The notes: generated by a model not told the origin, from the sequence alone. 64,000 nt of DNA from Acanthamoeba sp. SK_2022b (GCA_027943245.1 JANDJZ010000028.1:56467-120466), one strand, 5' to 3'; numbered from the stretch's first letter, positions 23,352 to 33,849 are shown. Program-made: numbers and translations.

Positions 23352-24606
23352 ATGTCCAAGTCACTCGAGGGTAAGGTCGCCGTCGTCACTGGTGCCAGCA
23401 GCGGCATTGGTGAGGCCATAGCCAGGGTTAGTTTTGTCACTCGAAATCACGTGAATCGTTCACAATCTCTTTGCCTTTATCTAATATTAATGTTATGCAA
23501 ATTCGCTGTGCAGCGTTTGGCTGAGGCTGGAGCGAAGGTGGTGTTGGGCGCGAGGCGCACGGACCGTCTGGAGGCTCTCAAGAAGGAGATCGAGGCTGCC
23601 GGAGGCGTTGCTGCCTACAAGGAAACTGATGTCGTCTCGCGCGACCAGGTTGTGGCTCTCATCAAAACTGCCCATGACACCTTCGGTCCTGTACGCCCCC
23701 TTATTCCGTTATCTACCCCATGTTCTATTTTATTTTAATAATTCTATATTTTTCTATATTTTTTATATTTGTGTCACTGACACATAAATATATATATATA
23801 TAATGGTTGAACTGACTCGTTGATTGGGGCGAAACAGGTGGATATCTTAGTCAACAACGCTGGCGTTATGCTGCTAAGCCCTATCGACGCCCTGCTCCAG
23901 GACGAGTGGGACAGGATGCTCGACGTGAACGTCAAGGTTGGCCCGAACCGCTTGCTTGGCCTGGCGATGCTCATTCTCACCGCCTCACACGTGCAGGGTG
24001 TCCTCAATGGCATTGCTGCCGTTCTGCCCGGCATGACCGAGAGAGGCAAGGGCGACATCGTCAACATCTCCTCGGGTGCGTTATCGTCCAGACATCCGCA
24101 ACGCTGCACGACATCGCAAGACTGACACATTCTCGATCCCGTGCAGATGCCGGACGCAAGCTCTTCCCCACTGGCGCTATCTACTGCGCGTCCAAGTGGG
24201 CCGTTGAGGCCATCACGCAGGGTCTTAGGAGCGAGGTACCGCAGAGAAGCCCATTCATTCCCGCGTGTGTTGGTCGCTCACCGCCGCAAACCAAACCGAT
24301 GTAGCTCGCGGGCAAGGGCCTCAGGGTGACCTCTATTCAACCGGGAGCGACCACATCGGAGCTCGGAACCCACATCACTCATGAGGAGACGAAGAAGGTG
24401 CGCCCTCCCGCAGAGAGGATCCATACTTGTGCCCCACTAACAAAATAGAACGCAAACGTGACACACAGGGCGGTGAGGCCTTTGCGAAGGCTATCCGCTT
24501 CCTGGATGCCGACGACGTCGCGCGGGCTGTTGTGTACGCCGTGTCGCAGCCACCTCACGCCGCCATCAGCGAGATCCTCATCCGCCCCTCCCAGCAGGGC
24601 TCGTAA
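23352..24606 (+). CDS. Short-chain dehydrogenase/reductase (classical SDR)
   Basis: NAD(P)-dependent oxidoreductase of the classical SDR family; substrate unknown. The Rossmann glycine motif is VAVVTGASSGIGEAIAR (TGxxxGIG), an Arg-rich stretch after beta2 (GARRTDRLEAL) suggests NADP preference, and VDILVNNAGVMLLSP carries NNAG. The catalytic part has DIVNISSDAG (Ser), then YCASKWAVEAIT (YxxxK), and RVTSIQPGATTSEL. It ends EILIRPSQQGS. About 245 residues after splicing, normal for the family. Seven exons with short introns; the intron near 23700-23840 is AT-rich with a (TA)n run. The start ATG follows a TATA-like element. No membrane segment. It resembles bacterial/fungal NADP oxidoreductases of the YdfG-like group, but this is not decisive. 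Confidence 0.92.
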
Positions 24607-24728
24607 TTGTCTCATCATCTAGGATTATTCCGATAAAATAAATCTTTTTTCCCAATTGTTCTTTCTTTTTTCAGCCTAGAGAAGGCCACAATCTTCTATT
24701 CAATCAAGACCAGATCAAACGACTCCTC

Positions 24729-25601
24729 ATGGATCCCCACCAACAACCTATGATCGTACGTATCCCACAACTAAAGGAGATTCCTTAGAGGCGGAGCGAA
24801 GAAGTGGAGTGAATAAGTTAATGCATGTTAGAATGATGCATCATTTCAACATTTTTGGCCTTACATCTTTCTTTATTCCAGGCAATGGGCGCCCTGCCTT
24901 ACCCCTATGCCTATTCTTACGCTATGCCTGACCATCTCGCCGCTGCCGCTGCTGCGGGTAAGAGATCTCGCGAAGATGGAGCAGAGGTATGCAGGGACTA
25001 CCTCAGCGGCAAGTGCACTCGCGGAAAGAACTGCAAGTACATCCATTACGATCCCTATGGATACGGCCTCCACCCCGCCGCCCATCCGATGCAACAGATG
25101 CAAGCGCGAAAGACCTCGATCGAGGTTTGCCTCGACTTCCAGCGGGGGACGTGCACGCGTGGCCTCGACTGTAAGTACCTCCACGTCCAATCTCCTGGCG
25201 CGGGAGTCGAATCTGGCGTGGGCACCGCCAAGCGAAGCAGCGAGATTTGCAAGGACTTCAACCGCGGCCTCTGTACCCGCGGTGACGCTTGTCGCTATCT
25301 CCACGTCACGATCCCTACAATCAACCAGCAGGCCATCGGTGGGCTTGCTCTCAGCGGCGGCGTTGGCACTGGCGAGGCCGAGATGGCCAAGAAGCCTAAG
25401 GTCGATGGCGAGGAAAACACTGACACGCTCGATGTAGAGCAGCTCCGAGCAGAGAACCAAGCACTTCGAGCGCGCAACCACCAGCTCGAGGAGGAGCTGG
25501 CTCAGCTCCGAGCGCAGTTGGGTATGTCCTCCGCTCACGCTGCGGCGTACGGCTACCATCAACCCGAAGGAACCATGGAGGGCCACAACGTCGGACACTA
25601 A
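24729..25601 (+). CDS. Triple CCCH zinc-finger protein with C-terminal coiled coil
   Basis: Probable RNA-binding protein. A tiny first exon (MDPHQQPMI) is spliced over an intron with an AG at about 24881 to the main exon AMGALPYPYAYSYAMPD. Three zinc fingers of the form C-x7-C-x5-C-x3-H follow: CRDYLSGKCTRGKNCKYIH, CLDFQRGTCTRGLDCKYLH and CKDFNRGLCTRGDACRYLH. The spacing and the FxRGxCTRGxxC pattern resemble muscleblind-type fingers. A leucine-zipper-like heptad segment (VEQLRAENQALRARNHQLEE) lies near the C-terminus, suggesting dimerisation. It ends GHNVGH. About 256 residues. By analogy with muscleblind-like proteins it could act in splicing or mRNA localisation; that is inference. It lies head-to-tail 122 bp after the SDR gene. 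Confidence 0.88.
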
Positions 25602-27086
25602 GCAAGGTACCTTCTTCCTCCAGCTCCCTCTGGGCAGTTGGTATTAGTATACGACTTGACAGTATACTCTTCGGTATAGCCAGAGCTTAAGTGGTTGTAC
25701 AATCCTGCCGAACACCTGTGCGCTTGGAGCTCCGTCTTCTTCGTTCCTGTTTCCGCTGCTGAAAGGTGACTGCAAAGCGCGCTTGCTTTTCGGCCCCTCC
25801 GTGCTCCTTCTCTTCTCCCTTCTCTTTCGGTTCCGTTTTGCGTCTGCCACCTGCGCATCGCCACTGCTGCTGCTGCTGTGAATACGCTGCAGCGTGCACC
25901 CCGCTCTTCTGCCGCTCATCACGGAATAATAGCGTCCACTTCTTCTTTGCTTAGCTCACGGCGCTGCCCCACCGCGCATTCGCCAACAGCGCCCATGTTT
26001 TGTTTTGTTCCCCCCCCCCATCGCCGATGCTCCATGCCACGCCACCGTCGCCAGCGTGCTCGCTCGCTCATTGCTGTCGCGCCCTACTCTCGTAGCATGC
26101 CTGCCGCCGCGAGCTCCTCCCCCAGCCCGTAGCGCATTTTGCCGCTGGAGCCTTTGCCGCTGCGCCTCTCCTCGAGCTTGCCGCAGCAGTCTGCGCTGTC
26201 CGCCTCTTTTGCTGCGCCTCTGCAACGTGGCTTTGTTGAGCGCGGCCTCCCCAAGCGTGCCCCACTACCCACTGCAGCGCCATCTGCGCGATCGTAGCGG
26301 AGCTTCACAGGATGCGCTGGCAACTAAGCTGTCCCTTTCCCCTTCTCGTTTTGTGATCAGGCCGCCGTCATGCATCCGCGCGGACACAACATCAGTGGGC
26401 GTGGAGGAGGAAGGACGTAGAGCTGCGCACAGCCCACCTTCCTCCTTCGTCTCGCTGATGTCAGCAATCAGGAAAGCACGGGAAGGGCTCTAACTTTTGG
26501 CCTAAGCCTGTGTGAAATGCACCGTGTTTGGGTCACTTTGTTGTTAGCGACGCACACCAACCCTGGTCGTATCTCCTTGTTTGAATTGCTTTAATTACTA
26601 TTCCATTTTGCTCGCGCCCATCACTGCTCGGCGTGTGCGTCCTGAAGATCTGTTCTTTCTCTCTTCTGCGCTGTGGACTACTCTAGGTTGCCCCTCCTCT
26701 CAGCACATCGCACAGCCGCACCAATCGGATCACCTGCGATGGAGATCACAGAGGCTGATAGCGGGGGCTGGCTGGCAATTGAATTGGGACAGAAGAAGGC
26801 GACGGCCCGGTGCGCGAGGAGTGCAAGGGCAGCCGGGGCGTCGTGTTCCTGCTGTCGCCCGTCGCGCCCGGGACGGCTGCGGACGACCACTACAGAGCCG
26901 GCCAGAGGGGCCAACTTCGTGGCCGCGCTCCCGTTGCACGTCCGCGCGCCGTTGCTCGTCCTCCCCACCGAGCCCGGCACCGGCCACCGCCGGCAAGCAC
27001 CCGGACATCGACGACACGCCGGTCGCCCACCAGCGCGCCCGATTGTAACGCCAAAGTCTTAATATGTTTTTTAATGATTATTTAAT
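25602..27086. other. 1.5 kb stretch without a recognised gene
   Basis: Between the CCCH gene and the convergent WDR83 gene. Reading frames on both strands are compositionally poor (Arg/Ala/Pro/Ser-rich) and match no family I know. Around 26750-27000 two overlapping plus-strand frames give more protein-like text (REECKGSRGVVFLLSPV in one, NFVAALPLHVRAPLLVLP in the other), as if a coding piece had a frameshift or small intron. No clear start, splice set or stop supports a model. It may hold 3' UTRs and a decayed gene fragment. Confidence 0.4.
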
Positions 27087-28777
27087 TTATGTTTTCTGGG
27101 CCCATACGCGTACTGTGCCGTCCTGTGACGACGAGACGAGCATGTTGGTGTCCGGTGTCGGGTGGTAGGAGATGCCGCACACCACCTTCTCGTGCCCCTT
27201 GAGCGTGTGCACCATTCGACCCTGCACGCAAGAGGCGGTGAGATAGGCTACAGTCTGTCCGTATTGCAGGCTCGCCGCATAGATTTGGGGGGGGGGCATG
27301 CCTCGACCAGGTCCCAGAAGCAGATTCGCGAGTCCTCCGATCCGCTCACGACGTAGGCGTCCGTGTTGGTGAGACTGCTAGCGATCTTGTACTGGTTGTT
27401 GACGTGGCCCTTGTACCTGGATGGCGTGTTGCGCGCGCGAGGGTCATTATCAACGCCACACACACATATTGGCGTATACGCATGCGTGCACGTGTCTCAA
27501 GCGGGGGGGGAGCACGCACTCGCCGAGGAGCTCGCCCGACTGCTTGTCGAGTAATCGGATGCTGCTGTCGAGGCTGCTGATTAGCAAACAGTTGGAATCG
27601 TTGGAGAGCGACACGCTCGTGCAAGGCTCTGTTTTGAGAGAGGGCCCCGCGCACGTGAGTTGGAGAGGAGGGGGGAGGAGGGCAAGGCGAGTGGTCGCGA
27701 TGTACGCACGTCCAAGAAAATCGGTCTTGAGGCGGCCAGTCCGTATGTCGTAGTTCCTCACGCAGCCGTCCACGCATCTGCTCGCGTGTGCCGCAGGCGA
27801 GTTAGCGTGAGCACACAACGCGCGCGTTGCAACGTGTCCAAGGTGGCAGCGATGGCGATGTTCACTTACGCGGTGATGATCTCCTCGCTGGACACGAAGA
27901 TGCTGGACACGCTGTCCTTGGCCTCGCTCAGCGTCTGGATGGGTGTGAACGACCGCGACTTGCAGTCCCTGTCATGTTGCCCCCCCCCCCAATGTCAGGT
28001 GGACACCTCTCCGCGTGAGATTCGCCCAGGCGAGTGTGCTGATGTGCGTCGGGGACGGGGGGCGGGGGCGCACATACCAGATCTTGACGGTCTTGTCGTA
28101 GCTGCCCGAGACCACGATCGAGTTGTCCGCATTGAACGCCAAACAGTTCACCCTCTGCAGAGCAGCGGCGCAGGTCAGGCACATCAACCACGACACGACA
28201 CGACCGATGCATTCATTGGGAGGGGAGGGTACCGCGTCGTGCCCTTTGAACCGGCGGATGGGCTGGCCCGTGCCCACGTCCCACAGGAAGACCTGTCGGT
28301 CGCCGCCGCACGACGCGATTTGGCTGTTGTCCCTGGTGCTACACGACATCGTGGCCCACGGTCACCACCGCACGCACAAGTAGAGGAAAAGGAAGAGGGG
28401 GGCACGCACACAGCGATGTCGAGCACCTCGTAGCCGTGGCCGGTATAGGTCTTGATGAGGACGCCCTTGTGCGGGTTCCACAGCTTGATGGTCTTGTCCT
28501 GCCCGCAGCTCAAGCAGTAGTTCCCATTGCCTGCGCCGCACCACGCGATAAGGATAAAAATATTGATAAATGATTTTATGGCAATTAAATCAACATGCCT
28601 CCACAAAATAAATCAATCCACACGCATCCACAAGCAGGCAAAGCAAAATTAAATCCTCAGGTGGAATCAAGTCAAGGGTGAGAATGCACCGTTGAACTTG
28701 ACGGTTGTGACGGTGCCCTGGTGGCCTTTGAGAGTGTGCACAAGCGTGGAGGGAAGCGGCAGCTTGGTCCCTTGCAT
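27087..28777 (-). CDS. WDR83: WD40-repeat protein WDR83 / MORG1
   Basis: Seven-bladed beta-propeller scaffold; WDR83 (MORG1) is known as an ERK-pathway scaffold and a spliceosome C-complex component. The start exon reads MQGTKLPLPSTLVHTLKGHQ (first blade). Successive exons give LSCGQDKTIKLWNPHKGVLI, IASCGGDRQVFLWDVGTGQP, IVVSGSYDKTVKIW, SVSSIFVSSEEIITA with DGCVRNYDIRTGRLK, LLISSLDSSIRLLDKQSGEL, AYVVSGSEDSRICFWDLVEA, and LVSSSQDGTVRVWAQKT at the C-terminus. Blade order and the exon text HVNNQYKIASSL match the family. About eight exons, one blade per exon in several cases; introns contain G/C homopolymers. The start ATG (28775-28777) is immediately before the first conserved block. About 300 residues, close to the usual length. 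Confidence 0.9.
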
Positions 28778-28913
28778 CTTTATCAGTCAACAAACAGGCC
28801 ACGAAACGAAACAGCTTCGAAAAAGAATTTCTTATCATTTTGTCATTTCTTCGACTTTTCCATTGCTCAACCAAAACAGGAAAAGAGAGTTGCAGTGGAA
28901 CGCCAGACAACCC

Positions 28914-29044
28914 AAAAAAGGGTTAGTAGTGCGAGCGGAGGTGGGGATCGATCCGGCGACCACGCCCTGGCGGCCGGAAGGATTGCCAGCTCGACTGGCC
29001 GTACTAACGCTTACTGGTTCTTGTCCCCATTGTGGTGTGACCCG
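28914..29044 (-). repeat. Copy 1 of ~125 bp dispersed repeat, inverted relative to copy 2
   Basis: On the minus strand it runs from ggacaagaaccagt through ccggccgccagg, tggtcgccggatcgat and gcactactaaccc to a run of six T (plus-strand 28914-28919). Copy 2 at 29478-29597 is the same on the plus strand, with small indels. GATCGATCC fits the Pol III B-box consensus GWTCRANNC, and the T run would terminate Pol III. GTTAGTA and TACTAAC flank an 87 bp core and could pair as a stem. This suggests a tRNA-derived SINE-like element or an unknown small RNA, but no canonical cloverleaf forms by eye. Confidence 0.65.
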
Positions 29045-30084
29045 AAAATGACGTACACGCCAAGAGCTCCTGCCGTGGACCTGTACATGCGAGCAGCAGC
29101 ATTGGCGTGCCCCCTGACAGTGGCACCTCCAAAGGTGTCTTTGTTCATTCCAACCCCAACTCCCACCACCATGCATGGCGCACCTGAGTAGCGGGAATGG
29201 CTGCAGTCCGTGCTGGTTTGGTTCTATGAATCACCATAAGTTTGTACATACAAGCTACAGGGTGGGATGCAAACTGAAACCCATATATTCATCATACATT
29301 GCTGTGAAGAAAGCCATTCACAAATGCACCAACGGAGGTGCGGTTGGGAATGGGGGATCGACTTACAGGCGTCTCGATCCTAGCATTGTCCCCTCGTTTG
29401 TAATAATTGCTCGTGAACACTTTAAGAGATGCACATTGTCACATGAGGGTGCGGATGGTCTTGGATAAGCGTTAGTATGGGTCACTCTTGGGTGCGGACA
29501 AGAACCAGTCAGTGTAGGGCCGGTTGAGCTGTCCGGCCGCCAGGGGGTGGTCGCCGGATCGATCTCCACCTCCGCCCGCACTACTAACCCTTTTTTTGCG
29601 TTCCTATGCACCGCATCATTTTCTTCTGGTTTTTTCTTGGCCATTTGCGCCCAGCGGGAACAAACGTGCAAGCATGGTGAGTGCGGGCAACACTTGTTAG
29701 CAAAAAGGGGCGGTAGGGAAAACGATGCAACCGTCAAACAACGGACCATGCCAGCGGTAGTGGCAGCATGAGTGAGGGGCGCCACCATGATCAGGTTCAT
29801 CATGCACACGGCCATCTACCGATCGCCGCTTAATTCACACCTCGCGCAACTTGGCCGCGCTACCGCCTCTCGCTTGCTTGTTTGCTGCCCAACTGGCGCG
29901 CCGCAGCATGGTGCGCGTGTACGGGCCGGGTGTCCCTCTGGGTGATGGCGAGGCATGTGGGAGGTTGAAGGTGGGTGCTGCCCCCTCCTGGTGAGTGGAT
30001 AGCTGGATCTGGAGGCTCCAGAGTTAAATTGGCTGCTGCTCCTGCGAAAAATTCTTTTTATACCAAAACTTAGGCAGCGCCAAG
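29045..30084. other. Intergenic region around the repeat pair
   Basis: Apart from the second repeat copy, this stretch holds no frame I can support on either strand. It separates WDR83 and the SH3 gene, which are divergent with an unusually long 1.3 kb gap between starts. Confidence 0.5.
29478..29597 (+). repeat. Copy 2 of ~125 bp dispersed repeat
   Basis: Plus-strand partner of copy 1. Shared blocks are ggacaagaaccagt, ccggccgccagg, tggtcgccggatcgat, ccacctccg, gcactactaaccc and a seven-T run at 29591-29597. It lacks about seven bases (ggcaatc-like) in the middle and differs by scattered substitutions; the B-box-like string is GATCGATCT here, one mismatch. The segment gttagta also occurs upstream (29471-29477) but in a different order from copy 1. 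Confidence 0.65.
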
Positions 30085-30837
30085 ATGAACGTTCGCCTTG
30101 CACAGAGCATGGGCACCCTGCCCTCGGCAGCCTCTGCGGTGGGAAGGATGCTTCATAGACAGCAGCAAACCACACCGTGTTTGGCGTTGCCAAAATCATC
30201 GGCTGAGGCAATAGAGGATGAAAATGGATTCGTGATGCTGGAGCCCAACAAGCAGGTTGTGGCAGTTGCGCGATACGATTTTGATGGCTTCGGTGGACAG
30301 CTTTCCTTTAGGCGAGGAGACGAGATCGTCCTCCTCGACTACCCTCCCGCCTCCTGTGCTACGCGCCAAGCCCCCTACGCAAAGGCCTTGTCTTCTTCTG
30401 CGACCACCACGGCGTGGTGCGTCGGCAAGCGAGCGATGGATGGCGTAACAGGCATTGTCTACCTCCCGGCTCTGAAAGTCCCCTCATCAGCACCATCCGC
30501 CTCTGCTATCACTTCTCCGACCGCTGCTCGTCGTGGCCGTCTCTTCATCGTGGATCACAGCACGGCGGAGGAGGGCCAGAGTGAAGAGACGCAACCTGGA
30601 GAATGCGATGACTACGACCGATACGGCAACGCCGTCAAAGACGAGCCACGCGCAGAGAAGGAGGCAAAGAGGACGGATGACTATGGGCCGCAAGTGGTGG
30701 GCTTCGTGCTGGTGCTGCTGGTGCTGTTGCTCGTGCTGGACTACCTCGGGCAGGCCGGCTGGGGACTCGCCCTGCTGGGCTTCGTGCCTCGCCTGGCCTC
30801 TCTCTTCGACCGACTCGTTCAGCGACGGTTCCTCTAG
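30085..30837 (+). CDS. SH3-domain protein with C-terminal transmembrane anchor
   Basis: A single open frame of 250 residues. An SH3 domain spans about residues 55-135: VVAVARYDFDGFGGQLSFRR then GDEIVLLDY (the ALYDY-like and ELSF blocks), and AWCVGKRAMDGVTGIVYLPA (the Trp of the ligand groove and the G-x-x-P-like end). An extra ~20 residues sit in the n-Src/distal region (PPASCATRQAPYAKAL), possibly a retained short intron or a true insertion. An acidic linker follows, then a hydrophobic segment VVGFVLVLLVLLLVLDYL near the C-terminus with a short basic end (DRLVQRRFL), as in tail-anchored proteins. No signal peptide. Inferred to sit on an organelle membrane with the SH3 domain facing the cytosol. 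No known orthologue recognised. Confidence 0.75.
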   Translation: MNVRLAQSMGTLPSAASAVGRMLHRQQQTTPCLALPKSSAEAIEDENGFVMLEPNKQVVAVARYDFDGFGGQLSFRRGDEIVLLDYPPASCATRQAPYAKALSSSATTTAWCVGKRAMDGVTGIVYLPALKVPSSAPSASAITSPTAARRGRLFIVDHSTAEEGQSEETQPGECDDYDRYGNAVKDEPRAEKEAKRTDDYGPQVVGFVLVLLVLLLVLDYLGQAGWGLALLGFVPRLASLFDRLVQRRFL

Positions 30838-30919
30838 CTACTCGCCCCTTTCCCCTTTATCCATGTCATCGTCTTCTTGTAAAGTAGTGTACCCATCACG
30901 TGTAGAGAACAGAATCGTT

Positions 30920-32415
30920 TCACGAGCTCTCGGACTTGAACCCCACCTTGATGATCTCTCGCACGTTCGAACTACCGTCTGGTTGGTTGTAGAAGGAGGA
31001 GAGACTGTAAGATGCCGCTTCATGAAGGAGCGGATGAGAGGATTGTGTGGGGAGGGAGATGGCCATGTCTTCTCACCTTTGATGACCTTCTCGACTGAAG
31101 TATCGAAGAGCCCGTCCTTTTTGACCAGCTCTTCGAACTGTCGGCACCCGCCACCCACCGAGAAGTAGTAGTTCTTGGCCGCCACGTAGCTGACCACCTC
31201 CCCCCCCCACCAGAAGTGAGAGCTATGTTCGCATAAAGGTGGACGTCGAGCATACCAGACGCCGTGGGGCGGCTTGAGGCAGTGCTTGATGAGGGCAACG
31301 AGTCGGGGCAAGCTATTGACGTTGTAGATCGTCTCGGCGGTGAGGATCACGTCGTAGGCATGTTGCGGGAGCAGCTCCTGTGCCACGGGCCGCGACACCG
31401 CAGAGAAGAGAGCGAGCGGAGGAGGGGAGAGGGTGAGCGCCACTGGCACAGCGCGGCTTGGGACCGTGTACACGCGCGCGAGCGCGTGTAAGGCACCATG
31501 AGCAGCCCCCAGTCGCCTGCATAGAACTCGATTCGCTCCATGGCCTCGCTGTTCTCCTCCGTAGCATTGAGCCGTGCGTTTGGAATCGTCAGCAGCTCGA
31601 GCACTTCCGAGTTCTGTTAACGGCGGGGCCGCCACGCGCGTTCGTCAAACCTGCTCGCGGCGGCTGTGCTCCATGAGACACGTACGTAGTCTTGCAGGTG
31701 AACCTCAGCGCCCTGCTTCCACAGGTAGATGCCCGGCACGCCGTGGCCGCAGCCCAGTTCGAGTACCTTCTTCCCGGCGTAGCTCACGCCGTGCGCCTTC
31801 TCCGTTTCCTGCAGGTGCGCGACCAGATCGGCGGCGCCCTCCCAAAGCTTGAAGCCTCCTTCATACACGCCAGGAGCCAGATCTGAACTGGCAATGACTT
31901 CCGAGACTGAAGACGAGGGAGAGTGGTCAGTTGGTAGCTGCAGCAGCAAAACAATCGCAAGACACGGTGGTGCGGCGTTGCTTGCCCTTCCCGAACTCGT
32001 CCTGCTGCTTCTCGGCCATGATGTCGAGGCATTCCTGCAAGGCCTGTGACGGTACCGTCCACTTGCGCAAGGTGGTCTCGCCCAGCTGCAAGTCTTCCAC
32101 CTGGTCCGATTGGATTTCCAATCAATTTAATATAATGTAAATATAAATTATTGAGGGAAGCGTACGGAGGATACTTTCTTGATGATTTTGTGTAGTGCGG
32201 GGTCGCTGTCATTCATATGGACCCGCACGGATGGTCGCAGCACTGACGGAGCAGCACCGGCGGAAGAATCTGCATCGGGCTTGGCCTCGATGCCCTCGTC
32301 CGTCTGCGATGCGACTAATAAGTATCACGGCTACTCCTTCCCAAAAACAAAAGCATAACCATACAAACTGAAAGTTGAAGCGAAAGCCAGTCGATGCTTC
32401 TCCCGCGCTAAACAT
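30920..32415 (-). CDS. METTL18: METTL18-type protein-histidine N-methyltransferase
   Basis: SAM-dependent methyltransferase of the METTL18/Hpm1 family, which methylates a histidine of ribosomal protein uL3 in yeast and humans. The first exon MFSAGEASTGFRFNFQF matches the family N-terminus; it joins at GTATGG to the next exon (VHMNDSDPALHKIIKKVSS). Then VSEVIASSDLAPGVYEGGFK with LWEGAADLV, the SAM motif KKVLELGCGHGVPGIYL, EVHLQDY, SEVLELLTIPNARLN, IEFYAGDWGLL, YDVILTAETIYN, KNYYFSVGGGCRQFEELVKK, and the tail VREIIKVGFKSESS to a TGA at 30920. All blocks are in family order. About eight exons. It converges with the SH3 gene (82 bp apart) and is divergent from a small ORF. Confidence is high for family; the uL3 substrate is by analogy. 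Confidence 0.9.
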
Positions 32416-32724
32416 GTTGGCCAGAATAGTTTATTTTTATTTTTCTTGCTTCGGCTTCGTTTGGCCCACAGGAACGCTTTTCCCAGCAAACGCAACCCCC
32501 AAACGCAAGCAACTGTGGATCTTGCCTGGGGCAAGCAAGGGAGTGTGAGTTCCCTGCGGGTTCATCTACAGATTGCAGGGGCGTGGGAGATCTTGATACA
32601 ACAAGGAAATTCAGACGAGAAGTGGCCGAGCCAGCCCTTTTGGCATCAAGCAAAAGATGGGGCTGTGCAAGATTGAAGCCATTTTCCTAACAACTTGACC
32701 ACACCACGATAAACCACCAGCACT

Positions 32725-33095
32725 ATGTCAATCCACAAGCCCACGAAGACGCCCATCCATGCTCCCTTGGGCGACGAACGCCTCCACATCGACAGCGGCA
32801 TGCCAGACAAGCGGCCACTCAGCACCAGCGCGGGAGGCCACGCCGACACTGACTTTCCTGATGGGGAATACACTGCCGGTAAGAGTGCCTCATCCAAACA
32901 CCGCCATCTTGCTAATCCAGCCGTGCCCGAGATGCGATCACTGTCGTTCTGGCACCACATCTTTAATTAAACAACTATCATTTCACTCGAGCTGCAGGTA
33001 CCGTGCCCAACCTCAAGCCACTGCCCGACAACAAGCTAAAACTGGCCGCCCAGAAGGCAGACGAAGATGTGGCCAAGATGCACTTGAAGGGATAA
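32725..33095 (+). CDS. Small hypothetical protein, 83 aa, two exons
   Basis: Exon 1 (32725-32878) starts MSIHKPTKTPIHAPLGDERL and a GT-AG intron joins it to exon 2 (32998-33095; TVPNLKPLPDNKLKLAAQKA), ending MHLKG then TAA. Both splice sites are canonical (GTAAGA, GCAG). The protein is hydrophilic, with no signal, membrane segment or known domain; the end is Lys/Ala/Asp-rich and probably helical. It sits 309 bp from the divergent METTL18 start. I do not recognise a family. Support is the clean splice joining and codon composition only. Confidence 0.5.
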
Positions 33096-33140
33096 AAATA
33101 GATAGAAGAACAAAATCGTTTTGTGAATTTTTGAGTTTTA

Positions 33141-33317
33141 ATGAGCTCAGCGGAGCGCGTACTCTACAACGAAACTCGTCCGATGCTGGCGCGCACGCTG
33201 GAGGCTAGGCGCCTTCGCCTTAAGAAGGAGCTGTCGCTGGTGGCGCGGCGATTGTCAGCGCTGGCGGCCGTTCCTCCGGGGAGCCGGCAGCGCACAAAAG
33301 AGGGAAGCAGATGGTAG
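33141..33317 (+). CDS. Small basic ORF, 58 aa, possible gene
   Basis: Open frame starting MSSAERVLYNETRPMLARTL with an Arg/Leu-rich helical middle (ARRLRLKKELSLVARRL) and ending in SRW. Codons are GC-rich like neighbouring genes. It stops 8 bp short of the eIF1A stop codon on the other strand, leaving almost no room for 3' UTRs, and starts only 46 bp after the preceding small gene. It could be a separate microprotein or an alternative last exon of that gene. No family recognised. Confidence 0.3.
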   Translation: MSSAERVLYNETRPMLARTLEARRLRLKKELSLVARRLSALAAVPPGSRQRTKEGSRW

Positions 33318-33324
33318 GCCACGC

Positions 33325-33849
33325 CTACAGGCCATCTACTTCATCGTCAAGGTCAGCACCGGGCACAGGCTTCTTGTAGCCACGGTGGTTGGAGACTTCC
33401 TCCTCGCTGCTCTCGTCGTCCGAGTCATCGTCGTCATCGTCATCAGAAGCGTCGATGTCGTAGCCCTCGTCTTCGTTATCCACCTCTTCCACATCGAAGT
33501 TAGCCTTGTCGGCCGGGATCTCGCCCCAACGCGCCAGCAGGCGAGCTTCATCCATGGTGTACTTGTGGATGATGTCGGCCTTGTCGTCCTGGTAGTCTCG
33601 GAGACCAATCAGCACGAAATCGTCCTTGTTGATCCAGACCCTCTTCTTGAATTTTCCTCGGACATGCGCAAGTCGGGTCTTGCCATCGAAGCTGAAGACC
33701 TCCACACGACAGTTTCCGAGCACCTTCCTCACCTGGGCGTACTCCTCACCGAACACCTTGTAGCGGAGCTCACGCTTCTCCGCCTCTCCTCCCTTGGCTC
33801 TCTTTCCCTTCCTCTTTCCCTTACCTCCCTTTCCCTTGTTCTTCGGCAT
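33325..33849 (-). CDS. EIF1A: Translation initiation factor eIF1A
   Basis: Promotes scanning and start-codon selection on the 40S subunit. An intronless 174-residue frame. The N-terminus is Lys/Gly-rich ([20 protein letters not shown]), then the OB fold: [60 protein letters not shown], followed by the helical part [17 protein letters not shown] and an acidic tail ([19 protein letters not shown]) ending VDGL. This is the full domain order of eIF1A, with a longer acidic tail than most. Lack of introns is notable since nearly all neighbours have several. It shares a 597 bp divergent region with the RapGAP gene. Confidence 0.97.
   Translation of the reverse strand: MPKNKGKGGKGKRKGKRAKGGEAEKRELRYKVFGEEYAQVRKVLGNCRVEVFSFDGKTRLAHVRGKFKKRVWINKDDFVLIGLRDYQDDKADIIHKYTMDEARLLARWGEIPADKANFDVEEVDNEDEGYDIDASDDDDDDDSDDESSEEEVSNHRGYKKPVPGADLDDEVDGL

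Noticed and set aside
26005..26493. A 162-residue plus-strand frame
   Set aside because: Arg/Ser/Pro-rich, no conserved motif, similar-length frames on the other strand, so no coding support.
30900..30960. tRNA-like string gacttgaaccccacc
   Set aside because: It is the METTL18 C-terminal coding sequence (IKVGFKSES) on the minus strand; no cloverleaf forms.
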